Below are positions 12,501 through 27,600 of a stretch of DNA of 64,000 bases, one piece after another. Each line of letters starts with the position of its first letter. Within the stretch, counting starts at the first letter, position 1. Location: positions 1 to 64,000 of the forward strand of contig JAJQJQ010000125.1 in NCBI GenBank assembly GCA_028622995.1. Reading direction: 5' to 3'. Origin of the DNA: Panagrolaimus kolymaensis (lineage: Eukaryota; Nematoda; Chromadorea; Rhabditida; Panagrolaimidae). Position numbers and translations under genes: made by a program. Under the pieces are notes generated by a model, which ran no database searches, had not been told where the DNA came from, and worked only from the letters and a program-made list of their open reading frames with translations.

Positions 12501-15116
12501 CTTAAAGCAAAAAATGTTTTGATAAAGGAAAAAAAATTCCAAAATCATAAGTAATGAAACTTATAAAAAACTTTGTTTATCACAAGTGATAAATCACATA
12601 AAAAGCTACAAAATCGGTAACATATTTCTTTAGTAAAAGATAAGGCTCAAATCGAGTTATGTGGCTTTGAAATTTAAAAACCAACATTAAATATTCAAAT
12701 TTTTAAGTTTTGAATTAGAATTTTTTTTTTCAAAGTTTTTTTCTTTTAATTATTTATTATTAAATATATTAAAATTATTCCCAAGAGGATTTTGAGCTCC
12801 GTCCATTGGAAGTATCTCAATCGATGAACTTTTTTTGATTAACACATGTATCAAGCTTAAAAATTAGTGAATCTCGTTTTGAATTAGGGATTGAATTGGA
12901 GATATGGATTTTTTGTTCCAAATATTTTTCTTATATTTTATAAGAAATAATGCCAAGAGGATTTTGGATTCCCCCCGCTGGATGAAACTCAACTGTAATC
13001 CATAAATTTTATAAACACTTGCTTCAAGCTTTGATGCAAGGAATTAATGAATCTCATTTTGAATTAGGGATTGAATTGGAGATATAGATTTTTTGCTCCA
13101 AATATTTTTCTTATATTTTATAAGAAATAATGCCAAGAGGATTTTGGATTCCCCCCGCTGGATGAACCTCAACTGTAATCCATAAATTTTATAAACACTT
13201 GCTTCAAGCTTTGATGCAAGAAATTAATGAATCTCGTTTTGAATTAGGGATTGAATTGGAGATATGGATTTTTTGTTCCAAATATTTTTCTTATATTTTA
13301 TAAGAAATAATGCCAAGAGGATTTTGGATTCCCCCCGCTGGATGAAACTCAACTGTAATCCATAAATTTTATAAACACTTGCTTCAAGCTTTGATGCAAG
13401 AAATTAATGAATCTCGTTTTGAATTAGGGATTGAATTGGAGATATGGATTTTTTGTTCCAAATATTTTTCTTATATTTTATAAGAAATAATGCCAAGAGG
13501 ATTTTGGATTCCCCCGCTGGATGAACCTCAACTGTAATCCATAAATTTTATAAACACTTGCTTCAAGCTTTGATGCAAGAAATTAATGAATCTCGTTTTG
13601 AATTAGGGATTGAATTGGAGATATGGATTTTTTGTTCCAAATATTTTTCTTATATTTTATAAGAAATAATGCCAAGAGGATTTTGGATTCCCCCCGCTGG
13701 ATGAACCTCAACTGTGATCGATTAATTATTTATGAAGCATTGAGACAATTTAATCGAATTTAAAACTTATTGAATTAGAAAAAAAATTGCAAAAGAAAAG
13801 TGCTTTATTTTTATGATTTTTTATGTATTTTTACATCCATTTTCAATGATATTTTTCCAAACGCATCCTTTGGTGACGATTTGGAAGCAACCAAAAATTA
13901 AACTTAAAGCAAAAAATGTTTTGATAAAGGAAAAAAAATTCCAAAATCATAAGTAATGAAACTTATAAAAAACTTTGTTTATCACAAGTGATAAATCACA
14001 TAAAAAGCTACAAAATCGGTAACATATTTCTTTAGTAAAAGATAAGGCTCAAATCGAGTTATGTGGCTTTGAAATTTAAAAACCAACATTAAATATTCAA
14101 ATTTTTAAGTTTTGAATTAGAATTTTTTTTTTCAAAGTTTTTTTCTTTTAATTATTTATTATTAAATATATTAAATTTATTCCCAAGAGGATTTTGAGCT
14201 CCGTCCATTGGAAGTATCTCAATCGATGAACTTTTTTTGATGAACACATGTATCAAGCTTAAAAATTAGTGAATCTCGTTTTGAATTAGGGATTGAATTG
14301 GAGATATGGATTTTTTGTTCCAAATATTTTTCTTATATTTTATAAGAAATAATGCCAAGAGGATTTTGGATTCCCCCGCTGGATGAACCTCAACTGTAAT
14401 CCATAAATTTTATAAACACTTGCTTCAAGCTTTGATGCAAGAAATTAATGAATCTCATTTTGAATTAGGGATTGAATTGGAGATATAGATTTTTTGCTCC
14501 AAATATTTTTCTTATATTTTATAAGAAATAATGCCAAGAGGATTTTGGATTCCCCCCGCTGGATGAACCTCAACTGTAATCCATAAATTTTATAAACACT
14601 TGCTTCAAGCTTTGATGCAAGAAATTAATGAATCTCGTTTTGAATTAGGGATTGAATTGGAGATATGGATTTTTTGTTCCAAATATTTTTCTTATATTTT
14701 ATAAGAAATAATGCCAAGAGGATTTTGGATTCCCCCCGCTGGATGAAACTCAACTGTAATCCATAAATTTTATAAACACTTGCTTCAAGCTTTGATGCAA
14801 GAAATTAATGAATCTCGTTTTGAATTAGGGATTGAATTGGAGATATGGATTTTTTGTTCCAAATATTTTTCTTATATTTTATAAGAAATAATGCCAAGAG
14901 GATTTTGGATTCCCCCGCTGGATGAACCTCAACTGTAATCCATAAATTTTATAAACACTTGCTTCAAGCTTTGATGCAAGAAATTAATGAATCTCGTTTT
15001 GAATTAGGGATTGAATTGGAGATATGGATTTTTTGTTCCAAATATTTTTCTTATATTTTATAAGAAATAATGCCAAGAGGATTTTGGATTCCCCCCGCTG
15101 GATGAACCTCAACTGT

Positions 15117-18100
15117 GATCGATTAATTATTTATGAAGCATTGAGACAATTTAATCGAATTTAAAACTTATTGAATTAGAAAAAAAATTGCAAAAGAAAA
15201 GTGCTTTATTTTTATGATTTTTTATGTATTTTTACATCCATTTTCAATGATATTTTTCCAAACGCATCCTTTGGTGACGATTTGGAAGCAACCAAAAATT
15301 AAACTTAAAGCAAAAAATGTTTTGATAAAGGAAAAAAAATTCCAAAATCATAAGTAATGAAACTTATAAAAAACTTTGTTTATCACAAGTGATAAATCAC
15401 ATAAAAAGCTACAAAATCGGTAACATATTTCTTTAGTAAAAGATAAGGCTCAAATCGAGTTATGTGGCTTTGAAATTTAAAAACCAACATTAAATATTCA
15501 AATTTTTAAGTTTTGAATTAGAATTTTTTTTTTCAAAGTTTTTTTCTTTTAATTATTTATTATTAAATATATTAAAATTATTCCCAAGAGGATTTTGAGC
15601 TCCGTCCATTGGAAGTATCTCAATCGATGAACTTTTTTTGATGAACACATGTATCAAGCTTAAAAATTAGTGAATCTCGTTTTGAATTAGGGATTGAATT
15701 GGAGATATGGATTTTTTGTTCCAAATATTTTTCTTATATTTTATAAGAAATAATGCCAAGAGGATTTTGGATTCCCCCGCTGGATGAACCTCAACTGTAA
15801 TCCATAAATTTTATAAACACTTGCTTCAAGCTTTGATGCAAGAAATTAATGAATCTCGTTTTGAATTAGGGATTGAATTGGAGATATGGATTTTTTGTTC
15901 CAAATATTTTTCTTATATTTTATAAGAAATAATGCCAAGAGGATTTTGGATTCCCCCCGCTGGATGAACCTCAACTGTAATCCATAAATTTTATAAACAC
16001 TTGCTTCAAGCTTTGATGCAAGGAATTAATGAATCTCATTTTGAATTAGGGATTGAATTGGAGATATGGATTTTTTGCTCCAAATATTTTTCTTATATTT
16101 TATAAGAAATAATGCCAAGAGGATTTTGGATTCCCCCCGCTGGATGAACCTCAACTGTAATCCATAAATTTTATAAACACTTGCTTCAAGCTTTGATGCA
16201 AGGAATTAATGAATCTCATTTTGAATTAGGGATTGAATTGGAGATATGGATTTTTTGCTCCAAATATTTTTCTTATATTTTATAAGAAATAATGCCAAGA
16301 GGATTTTGGATTCCCCCCGCTGGATGAACCTCAACTGTGATCCATAAATTTTATAAACACTTGCTTCAAGCTTTGATGCAAGAAATTAATGAATCTCGTT
16401 TTGAATTAGGGATTGAATTGGAGATATGGATTTTTTGTTCCAAATATTTTTCTTATATTTTATAAGAAATAATGCCAAGAGGATTTTGGATTCCCCCCGC
16501 TGGATGAACCTCAACTGTAATCCATAAATTTTATAAACACTTGCTTCAAGCTTTGATGCAAGGAATTAATGAATCTCATTTTGAATTAGGGATTGAATTG
16601 GAGATATGGATTTTTTGCTCCAAATATTTTTCTTATATTTTATAAGAAATAATGCCAAGAGGATTTTGGATTCCCCCCGCTGGATGAACCTCAACTGTAA
16701 TCCATAAATTTTATAAACACTTGCTTCAAGCTTTGATGCAAGGAATTAATGAATCTCATTTTGAATTAGGGATTGAATTGGAGATATGGATTTTTTGCTC
16801 CAAATATTTTTCTTATATTTTATAAGAAATAATGCCAAGAGGATTTTGGATTCCCCCCGCTGGATGAACCTCAACTGTGATCGATTAATTATTTATGAAG
16901 CATTGAGACAATTTAATCGAATTTAAAACTTATTGAATTAGAAAAAAAATTGCAAAAGAAAAGTGCTTTATTTTTATGATTTTTTATGTATTTTTACATC
17001 CATTTTCAATGATATTTTTCCAAACGCATCCTTTGGTGACGATTTGGAAGCAACCAAAAATTAAACTTAAAGCAAAAAATGTTTTGATAAAGGAAAAAAA
17101 ATTCCAAAATCATAAGTAATGAAACTTATAAAAAACTTTGTTTATCACAAGTGATAAATCACATAAAAAGCTACAAAATCGGTAACATATTTCTTTAGTA
17201 AAAGATAAGGCTCAAATCGAGTTATGTGGCTTTGAAATTTAAAAACCAACATTAAATATTCAAATTTTTAAGTTTTGAATTAGAATTTTTTTTTTCAAAG
17301 TTTTTTTCTTTTAATTATTTATTATTAAATATATTAAAATTATTCCCAAGAGGATTTTGAGCTCCGTCCATTGGAAGTATCTCAATCGATGAACTTTTTT
17401 TGATGAACACATGTATCAAGCTTAAAAATTAGTGAATCTCGTTTTGAATTAGGGATTGAATTGGAGATATGGATTTTTTGTTCCAAATATTTTTCTTATA
17501 TTTTATAAGAAATAATGCCAAGAGGATTTTGGATTCCCCCGCTGGATGAACCTCAACTGTAATCCATAAATTTTATAAACACTTGCTTCAAGCTTTGATG
17601 CAAGAAATTAATGAATCTCGTTTTGAATTAGGGATTGAATTGGAGATATGGATTTTTTGTTCCAAATATTTTTCTTATATTTTATAAGAAATAATGCCAA
17701 GAGGATTTTGGATTCCCCCCGCTGGATGAACCTCAACTGTAATCCATAAATTTTATAAACACTTGCTTCAAGCTTTGATGCAAGGAATTAATGAATCTCA
17801 TTTTGAATTAGGGATTGAATTGGAGATATGGATTTTTTGCTCCAAATATTTTTCTTATATTTTATAAGAAATAATGCCAAGAGGATTTTGGATTCCCCCC
17901 GCTGGATGAACCTCAACTGTAATCCATAAATTTTATAAACACTTGCTTCAAGCTTTGATGCAAGGAATTAATGAATCTCATTTTGAATTAGGGATTGAAT
18001 TGGAGATATGGATTTTTTGCTCCAAATATTTTTCTTATATTTTATAAGAAATAATGCCAAGAGGATTTTGGATTCCCCCCGCTGGATGAACCTCAACTGT

Positions 18101-18640
18101 GATCCATAAATTTTATAAACACTTGCTTCAAGCTTTGATGCAAGAAATTAATGAATCTCGTTTTGAATTAGGGATTGAATTGGAGATATGGATTTTTTGT
18201 TCCAAATATTTTTCTTATATTTTATAAGAAATAATGCCAAGAGGATTTTGGATTCCCCCCGCTGGATGAACCTCAACTGTAATCCATAAATTTTATAAAC
18301 ACTTGCTTCAAGCTTTGATGCAAGGAATTAATGAATCTCATTTTGAATTAGGGATTGAATTGGAGATATGGATTTTTTGCTCCAAATATTTTTCTTATAT
18401 TTTATAAGAAATAATGCCAAGAGGATTTTGGATTCCCCCCGCTGGATGAACCTCAACTGTAATCCATAAATTTTATAAACACTTGCTTCAAGCTTTGATG
18501 CAAGGAATTAATGAATCTCATTTTGAATTAGGGATTGAATTGGAGATATGGATTTTTTGCTCCAAATATTTTTCTTATATTTTATAAGAAATAATGCCAA
18601 GAGGATTTTGGATTCCCCCCGCTGGATGAACCTCAACTGT
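15117..18640. repeat. Tandem duplication of a 1762-bp higher-order block
   Basis: Two adjacent blocks (15117-16878 and 16879-18640) have equal length and share a private chimeric junction, TGTGATCCATAAA, near 16337 and 18099. That junction combines the spacer-side TGTGATC with the monomer-side CCATAAA. Confidence 0.8.
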
Positions 18641-21600
18641 GATCGATTAATTATTTATGAAGCATTGAGACAATTTAATCGAATTTAAAACTTATTGAAT
18701 TAGAAAAAAAATTGCAAAAGAAAAGTGCTTTATTTTTATGATTTTTTATGTATTTTTACATCCATTTTCAATGATATTTTTCCAAACGCATCCTTTGGTG
18801 ACGATTTGGAAGCAACCAAAAATTAAACTTAAAGCAAAAAATGTTTTGATAAAGGAAAAAAAATTCCAAAATCATAAGTAATGAAACTTATAAAAAACTT
18901 TGTTTATCACAAGTGATAAATCACATAAAAAGCTACAAAATCGGTAACATATTTCTTTAGTAAAAGATAAGGCTCAAATCGAGTTATGTGGCTTTGAAAT
19001 TTAAAAACCAACATTAAATATTCAAATTTTTAAGTTTTGAATTAGAATTTTTTTTTTCAAAGTTTTTTTCTTTTAATTATTTATTATTAAATATATTAAA
19101 ATTATTCCCAAGAGGATTTTGAGCTCCGTCCATTGGAAGTATCTCAATCGATGAACTTTTTTTGATTAACACATGTATCAAGCTTAAAAATTAGTGAATC
19201 TCGTTTTGAATTAGGGATTGAATTGGAGATATGGATTTTTTGTTCCAAATATTTTTCTTATATTTTATAAGAAATAATGCCAAGAGGATTTTGGATTCCC
19301 CCCGCTGGATGAAACTCAACTGTAATCCATAAATTTTATAAACACTTGCTTCAAGCTTTGATGCAAGGAATTAATGAATCTCATTTTGAATTAGGGATTG
19401 AATTGGAGATATGGATTTTTTGCTCCAAATATTTTTCTTATATTTTATAAGAAATAATGCCAAGAGGATTTTGGATTCCCCCCGCTGGATGAACCTCAAC
19501 TGTAATCCATAAATTTTATAAACACTTGCTTCAAGCTTTGATGCAAGAAATTAATGAATCTCGTTTTGAATTAGGGATTGAATTGGAGATATGGATTTTT
19601 TGTTCCAAATATTTTTCTTATATTTTATAAGAAATAATGCCAAGAGGATTTTGGATTCCCCCGCTGGATGAACCTCAACTGTAATCCATAAATTTTATAA
19701 ACACTTGCTTCAAGCTTTGATGCAAGAAATTAATGAATCTCGTTTTGAATTAGGGATTGAATTGGAGATATGGATTTTTTGTTCCAAATATTTTTCTTAT
19801 ATTTTATAAGAAATAATGCCAAGAGGATTTTGGATTCCCCCCGCTGGATGAACCTCAACTGTAATCCATAAATTTTATAAACACTTGCTTCAAGCTTTGA
19901 TGCAAGGAATTAATGAATCTCATTTTGAATTAGGGATTGAATTGGAGATATGGATTTTTTGCTCCAAATATTTTTCTTATATTTTATAAGAAATAATGCC
20001 AAGAGGATTTTGGATTCCCCCCGCTGGATGAACCTCAACTGTGATCGATTAATTATTTATGAAGCATTGAGACAATTTAATCGAATTTAAAACTTATTGA
20101 ATTAGAAAAAAAATTGCAAAAGAAAAGTGCTTTATTTTTATGATTTTTTATGTATTTTTACATCCATTTTCAATGATATTTTTCCAAACGCATCCTTTGG
20201 TGACGATTTGGAAGCAACCAAAAATTAAACTTAAAGCAAAAAATGTTTTGATAAAGGAAAAAAAATTCCAAAATCATAAGTAATGAAACTTATAAAAAAC
20301 TTTGTTTATCACAAGTGATAAATCACATAAAAAGCTACAAAATCAGTAACATATTTCTTTAGTAAAAGATAAGGCTCAAATCGAGTTATGTGGCTTTGAA
20401 ATTTAAAAACCAACATTAAATATTCAAATTTTTAAGTTTTGAATTAGAATTTTTTTTTTCAAAGTTTTTTTCTTTTAATTATTTATTATTAAATATATTA
20501 AAATTATTCCCAAGAGGATTTTGAGCTCCGTCCATTGGAAGTATCTCAATCGATGAACTTTTTTTGATGAACACATGTATCAAGCTTAAAAATTAGTGAA
20601 TCTCGTTTTGAATTAGGGATTGAATTGGAGATATGGATTTTTTGTTCCAAATATTTTTCTTATATTTTATAAGAAATAATGCCAAGAGGATTTTGGATTC
20701 CCCCCGCTGGATGAAACTCAACTGTAATCCATAAATTTTATAAACACTTGCTTCAAGCTTTGATGCAAGGAATTAATGAATCTCATTTTGAATTAGGGAT
20801 TGAATTGGAGATATGGATTTTTTGCTCCAAATATTTTTCTTATATTTTATAAGAAATAATGCCAAGAGGATTTTGGATTCCCCCCGCTGGATGAACCTCA
20901 ACTGTAATCCATAAATTTTATAAACACTTGCTTCAAGTTTTGATGCAAGAAATTAATGAATCTCGTTTTGAATTAGGGATTGAATTGGAGATATGGATTT
21001 TTTGTTCCAAATATTTTTCTTATATTTTATAAGAAATAATGCCAAGAGGATTTTGGATTCCCCCGCTGGATGAACCTCAACTGTAATCCATAAATTTTAT
21101 AAACACTTGCTTCAAGCTTTGATGCAAGAAATTAATGAATCTCGTTTTGAATTAGGGATTGAATTGGAGATATGGATTTTTTGTTCCAAATATTTTTCTT
21201 ATATTTTATAAGAAATAATGCCAAGAGGATTTTGGATTCCCCCCGCTGGATGAACCTCAACTGTAATCCATAAATTTTATAAACACTTGCTTCAAGCTTT
21301 GATGCAAGGAATTAATGAATCTCATTTTGAATTAGGGATTGAATTGGAGATATGGATTTTTTGCTCCAAATATTTTTCTTATATTTTATAAGAAATAATG
21401 CCAAGAGGATTTTGGATTCCCCCCGCTGGATGAACCTCAACTGTGATCGATTAATTATTTATGAAGCATTGAGACAATTTAATCGAATTTAAAACTTATT
21501 GAATTAGAAAAAAAATTGCAAAAGAAAAGTGCTTTATTTTTATGATTTTTTATGTATTTTTACATCCATTTTCAATGATATTTTTCCAAACGCATCCTTT

Positions 21601-24600
21601 GGTGACGATTTGGAAGCAACCAAAAATTAAACTTAAAGCAAAAAATGTTTTGATAAAGGAAAAAAAATTCCAAAATCATAAGTAATGAAACTTATAAAAA
21701 ACTTTGTTTATCACAAGTGATAAATCACATAAAAAGCTACAAAATCGGTAACATATTTCTTTAGTAAAAGATAAGGCTCAAATCGAGTTATGTGGCTTTG
21801 AAATTTAAAAACCAACATTAAATATTCAAATTTTTAAGTTTTGAATTAGAATTTTTTTTTTCAAAGTTTTTTTCTTTTAATTATTTATTATTAAATATAT
21901 TAAAATTATTCCCAAGAGGATTTTGAGCTCCGTCCATTGGAAGTATCTCAATCGATGAACTTTTTTTGATGAACACATGTATCAAGCTTAAAAATTAGTG
22001 AATCTCGTTTTGAATTAGGGATTGAATTGGAGATATGGATTTTTTGTTCCAAATATTTTTCTTATATTTTATAAGAAATAATGCCAAGAGGATTTTGGAT
22101 TCCCCCGCTGGATGAACCTCAACTGTAATCCATAAATTTTATAAACACTTGCTTCAAGCTTTGATGCAAGGAATTAATGAATCTCATTTTGAATTAGGGA
22201 TTGAATTGGAGATATGGATTTTTTGCTCCAAATATTTTTCTTATATTTTATAAGAAATAATGCCAAGAGGATTTTGGATTCCCCCCGCTGGATGAACCTC
22301 AACTGTAATCCATAAATTTTATAAACACTTGCTTCAAGCTTTGATGCAAGAAATTAATGAATCTCGTTTTGAATTAGGGATTGAATTGGAGATATGGATT
22401 TTTTGTTCCAAATATTTTTCTTATATTTTATAAGAAATAATGCCAAGAGGATTTTGGATTCCCCCCGCTGGATGAACCTCAACTGTAATCCATAAATTTT
22501 ATAAACACTTGCTTCAAGCTTTGATGCAAGGAATTAATGAATCTCATTTTGAATTAGGGATTGAATTGGAGATATGGATTTTTTGCTCCAAATATTTTTC
22601 TTATATTTTATAAGAAATAATGCCAAGAGGATTTTGGATTCCCCCCGCTGGATGAACCTCAACTGTAATCCATAAATTTTATAAACACTTGCTTCAAGCT
22701 TTGATGCAAGAAATTAATGAATCTCGTTTTGAATTAGGGATTGAATTGGAGATATGGATTTTTTGTTCCAAATATTTTTCTTATATTTTATAAGAAATAA
22801 TGCCAAGAGGATTTTGGATTCCCCCCGCTGGATGAACCTCAACTGTGATCGATTAATTATTTATGAAGCATTGAGACAATTTAATCGAATTTAAAACTTA
22901 TTGAATTAGAAAAAAAATTGCAAAAGAAAAGTGCTTTATTTTTATGATTTTTTATGTATTTTTACATCCATTTTCAATGATATTTTTCCAAACGCATCCT
23001 TTGGTGACGATTTGGAAGCAACCAAAAATTAAACTTAAAGCAAAAAATGTTTTGATAAAGGAAAAAAAATTCCAAAATCATAAGTAATGAAACTTATAAA
23101 AAACTTTGTTTATCACAAGTGATAAATCACATAAAAAGCTACAAAATCGGTAACATATTTCTTTAGTAAAAGATAAGGCTCAAATCGAGTTATGTGGCTT
23201 TGAAATTTAAAAACCAACATTAAATATTCAAATTTTTAAGTTTTGAATTAGAATTTTTTTTTTCAGAAGTTTTTTTCTTTTCATTATTTATTATTAAATA
23301 TATTAAAATTATTCCCAAGAGGATTTTGAGCTCCGTCCATTGGAAGTATCTCAATCGATGAACTTTTTTTGATTAACACATGTATCAAGCTTAAAAATTA
23401 GTGAATCTCGTTTTGAATTAGGGATTGAATTGGAGATATGGATTTTTTGTTCCAAATATTTTTCTTATATTTTATAAGAAATAATGCCAAGAGGATTTTG
23501 GATTCCCCCCGCTGGATGAAACTCAACTGTAATCCATAAATTTTATAAACACTTGCTTCAAGCTTTGATGCAAGGAATTAATGAATCTCATTTTGAATTA
23601 GGGATTGAATTGGAGATATGGATTTTTTGCTCCAAATATTTTTCTTATATTTTATAAGAAATAATGCCAAGAGGATTTTGGATTCCCCCCGCTGGATGAA
23701 CCTCAACTGTAATCCATAAATTTTATAAACACTTGCTTCAAGCTTTGATGCAAGAAATTAATGAATCTCGTTTTGAATTAGGGATTGAATTGGAGATATG
23801 GATTTTTTGTTCCAAATATTTTTCTTATATTTTATAAGAAATAATGCCAAGAGGATTTTGGATTCCCCCCGCTGGATGAACCTCAACTGTGATCGATTAA
23901 TTATTTATGAAGCATTGAGACAATTTAATCGAATTTAAAACTTATTGAATTAGAAAAAAAATTGCAAAAGAAAAGTGCTTTATTTTTATGATTTTTTATG
24001 TATTTTTACATCCATTTTCAATGATATTTTTCCAAACGCATCCTTTGGTGACGATTTGGAAGCAACCAAAAATTAAACTTAAAGCAAAAAATGTTTTGAT
24101 AAAGGAAAAAAAATTCCAAAATCATAAGTAATGAAACTTATAAAAAACTTTGTTTATCACAAGTGATAAATCACATAAAAAGCTACAAAATCGGTAACAT
24201 ATTTCTTTAGTAAAAGATAAGGCTCAAATCGAGTTATGTGGCTTTGAAATTTAAAAACCAACATTAAATATTCAAATTTTTAAGTTTTGAATTAGAATTT
24301 TTTTTTTCAAAGTTTTTTTCTTTTAATTATTTATTATTAAATATATTAAAATTATTCCCAAGAGGATTTTGAGCTCCGTCCATTGGAAGTATCTCAATCG
24401 ATGAACTTTTTTTGATGAACACATGTATCAAGCTTAAAAATTAGTGAATCTCGTTTTGAATTAGGGATTGAATTGGAGATATGGATTTTTTGTTCCAAAT
24501 ATTTTTCTTATATTTTATAAGAAATAATGCCAAGAGGATTTTGGATTCCCCCCGCTGGATGAACCTCAACTGTAATCCATAAATTTTATAAACACTTGCT

Positions 24601-27600
24601 TCAAGCTTTGATGCAAGAAATTAATGAATCTCGTTTTGAATTAGGGATTGAATTGGAGATATGGATTTTTTGTTCCAAATATTTTTCTTATATTTTATAA
24701 GAAATAATGCCAAGAGGATTTTGGATTCCCCCCGCTGGATGAACCTCAACTGTAATCCATAAATTTTATAAACACTTGCTTCAAGCTTTGATGCAAGGAA
24801 TTAATGAATCTCATTTTGAATTAGGGATTGAATTGGAGATATGGATTTTTTGCTCCAAATATTTTTCTTATATTTTATAAGAAATAATGCCAAGAGGATT
24901 TTGGATTCCCCCCGCTGGATGAACCTCAACTGTGATCGATTAATTATTTATGAAGCATTGAGACAATTTAATCGAATTTAAAACTTATTGAATTAGAAAA
25001 AAAATTGCAAAAGAAAAGTGCTTTATTTTTATGATTTTTTATGTATTTTTACATCCATTTTCAATGATATTTTTCCAAACGCATCCTTTGGTGACGATTT
25101 GGAAGCAACCAAAAATTAAACTTAAAGCAAAAAATGTTTTGATAAAGGAAAAAAAATTCCAAAATCATAAGTAATGAAACTTATAAAAAACTTTGTTTAT
25201 CACAAGTGATAAATCACATAAAAAGCTACAAAATCGGTAACATATTTCTTTAGTAAAAGATAAGGCTCAAATCGAGTTATGTGGCTTTGAAATTTAAAAA
25301 CCAACATTAAATATTCAAATTTTTAAGTTTTGAATTAGAATTTTTTTTTTCAAAGTTTTTTTCTTTTAATTATTTATTATTAAATATATTAAAATTATTC
25401 CCAAGAGGATTTTGAGCTCCGTCCATTGGAAGTATCTCAATCGATGAACTTTTTTTGATGAACACATGTATCAAGCTTAAAAATTAGTGAATCTCGTTTT
25501 GAATTAGGGATTGAATTGGAGATATGGATTTTTTGTTCCAAATATTTTTCTTATATTTTATAAGAAATAATGCCAAGAGGATTTTGGATTCCCCCCGCTG
25601 GATGAAACTCAACTGTAATCCATAAATTTTATAAACACTTGCTTCAAGCTTTGATGCAAGGAATTAATGAATCTCATTTTGAATTAGGGATTGAATTGGA
25701 GATATGGATTTTTTGCTCCAAATATTTTTCTTATATTTTATAAGAAATAATGCCAAGAGGATTTTGGATTCCCCCCGCTGGATGAACCTCAACTGTAATC
25801 CATAAATTTTATAAACACTTGCTTCAAGTTTTGATGCAAGAAATTAATGAATCTCGTTTTGAATTAGGGATTGAATTGGAGATATGGATTTTTTGTTCCA
25901 AATATTTTTCTTATATTTTATAAGAAATAATGCCAAGAGGATTTTGGATTCCCCCGCTGGATGAACCTCAACTGTAATCCATAAATTTTATAAACACTTG
26001 CTTCAAGCTTTGATGCAAGAAATTAATGAATCTCGTTTTGAATTAGGGATTGAATTGGAGATATGGATTTTTTGTTCCAAATATTTTTCTTATATTTTAT
26101 AAGAAATAATGCCAAGAGGATTTTGGATTCCCCCGCTGGATGAACCTCAACTGTAATCCATAAATTTTATAAACACTTGCTTCAAGCTTTGATGCAAGGA
26201 ATTAATGAATCTCATTTTGAATTAGGGATTGAATTGGAGATATGGATTTTTTGCTCCAAATATTTTTCTTATATTTTATAAGAAATAATGCCAAGAGGAT
26301 TTTGGATTCCCCCCGCTGGATGAACCTCAACTGTGATCGATTAATTATTTATGAAGCATTGAGACAATTTAATCGAATTTAAAACTTATTGAATTAGAAA
26401 AAAAATTGCAAAAGAAAAGTGCTTTATTTTTATGATTTTTTATGTATTTTTACATCCATTTTCAATGATATTTTTCCAAACGCATCCTTTGGTGACGATT
26501 TGGAAGCAACCAAAAATTAAACTTAAAGCAAAAAATGTTTTGATAAAGGAAAAAAAATTCCAAAATCATAAGTAATGAAACTTATAAAAAACTTTGTTTA
26601 TCACAAGTGATAAATCACATAAAAAGCTACAAAATCGGTAACATATTTCTTTAGTAAAAGATAAGGCTCAAATCGAGTTATGTGGCTTTGAAATTTAAAA
26701 ACCAACATTAAATATTCAAATTTTTAAGTTTTGAATTAGAATTTTTTTTTTCAAAGTTTTTTTCTTTTAATTATTTATTATTAAATATATTAAAATTATT
26801 CCCAAGAGGATTTTGAGCTCCGTCCATTGGAAGTATCTCAATCGATGAACTTTTTTTGATGAACACATGTATCAAGCTTAAAAATTAGTGAATCTCGTTT
26901 TGAATTAGGGATTGAATTGGAGATATGGATTTTTTGTTCCAAATATTTTTCTTATATTTTATAAGAAATAATGCCAAGAGGATTTTGGATTCCCCCCGCT
27001 GGATGAAACTCAACTGTAATCCATAAATTTTATAAACACTTGCTTCAAGCTTTGATGCAAGGAATTAATGAATCTCATTTTGAATTAGGGATTGAATTGG
27101 AGATATGGATTTTTTGCTCCAAATATTTTTCTTATATTTTATAAGAAATAATGCCAAGAGGATTTTGGATTCCCCCCGCTGGATGAACCTCAACTGTAAT
27201 CCATAAATTTTATAAACACTTGCTTCAAGTTTTGATGCAAGAAATTAATGAATCTCGTTTTGAATTAGGGATTGAATTGGAGATATGGATTTTTTGTTCC
27301 AAATATTTTTCTTATATTTTATAAGAAATAATGCCAAGAGGATTTTGGATTCCCCCGCTGGATGAACCTCAACTGTAATCCATAAATTTTATAAACACTT
27401 GCTTCAAGCTTTGATGCAAGAAATTAATGAATCTCGTTTTGAATTAGGGATTGAATTGGAGATATGGATTTTTTGTTCCAAATATTTTTCTTATATTTTA
27501 TAAGAAATAATGCCAAGAGGATTTTGGATTCCCCCGCTGGATGAACCTCAACTGTAATCCATAAATTTTATAAACACTTGCTTCAAGCTTTGATGCAAGG

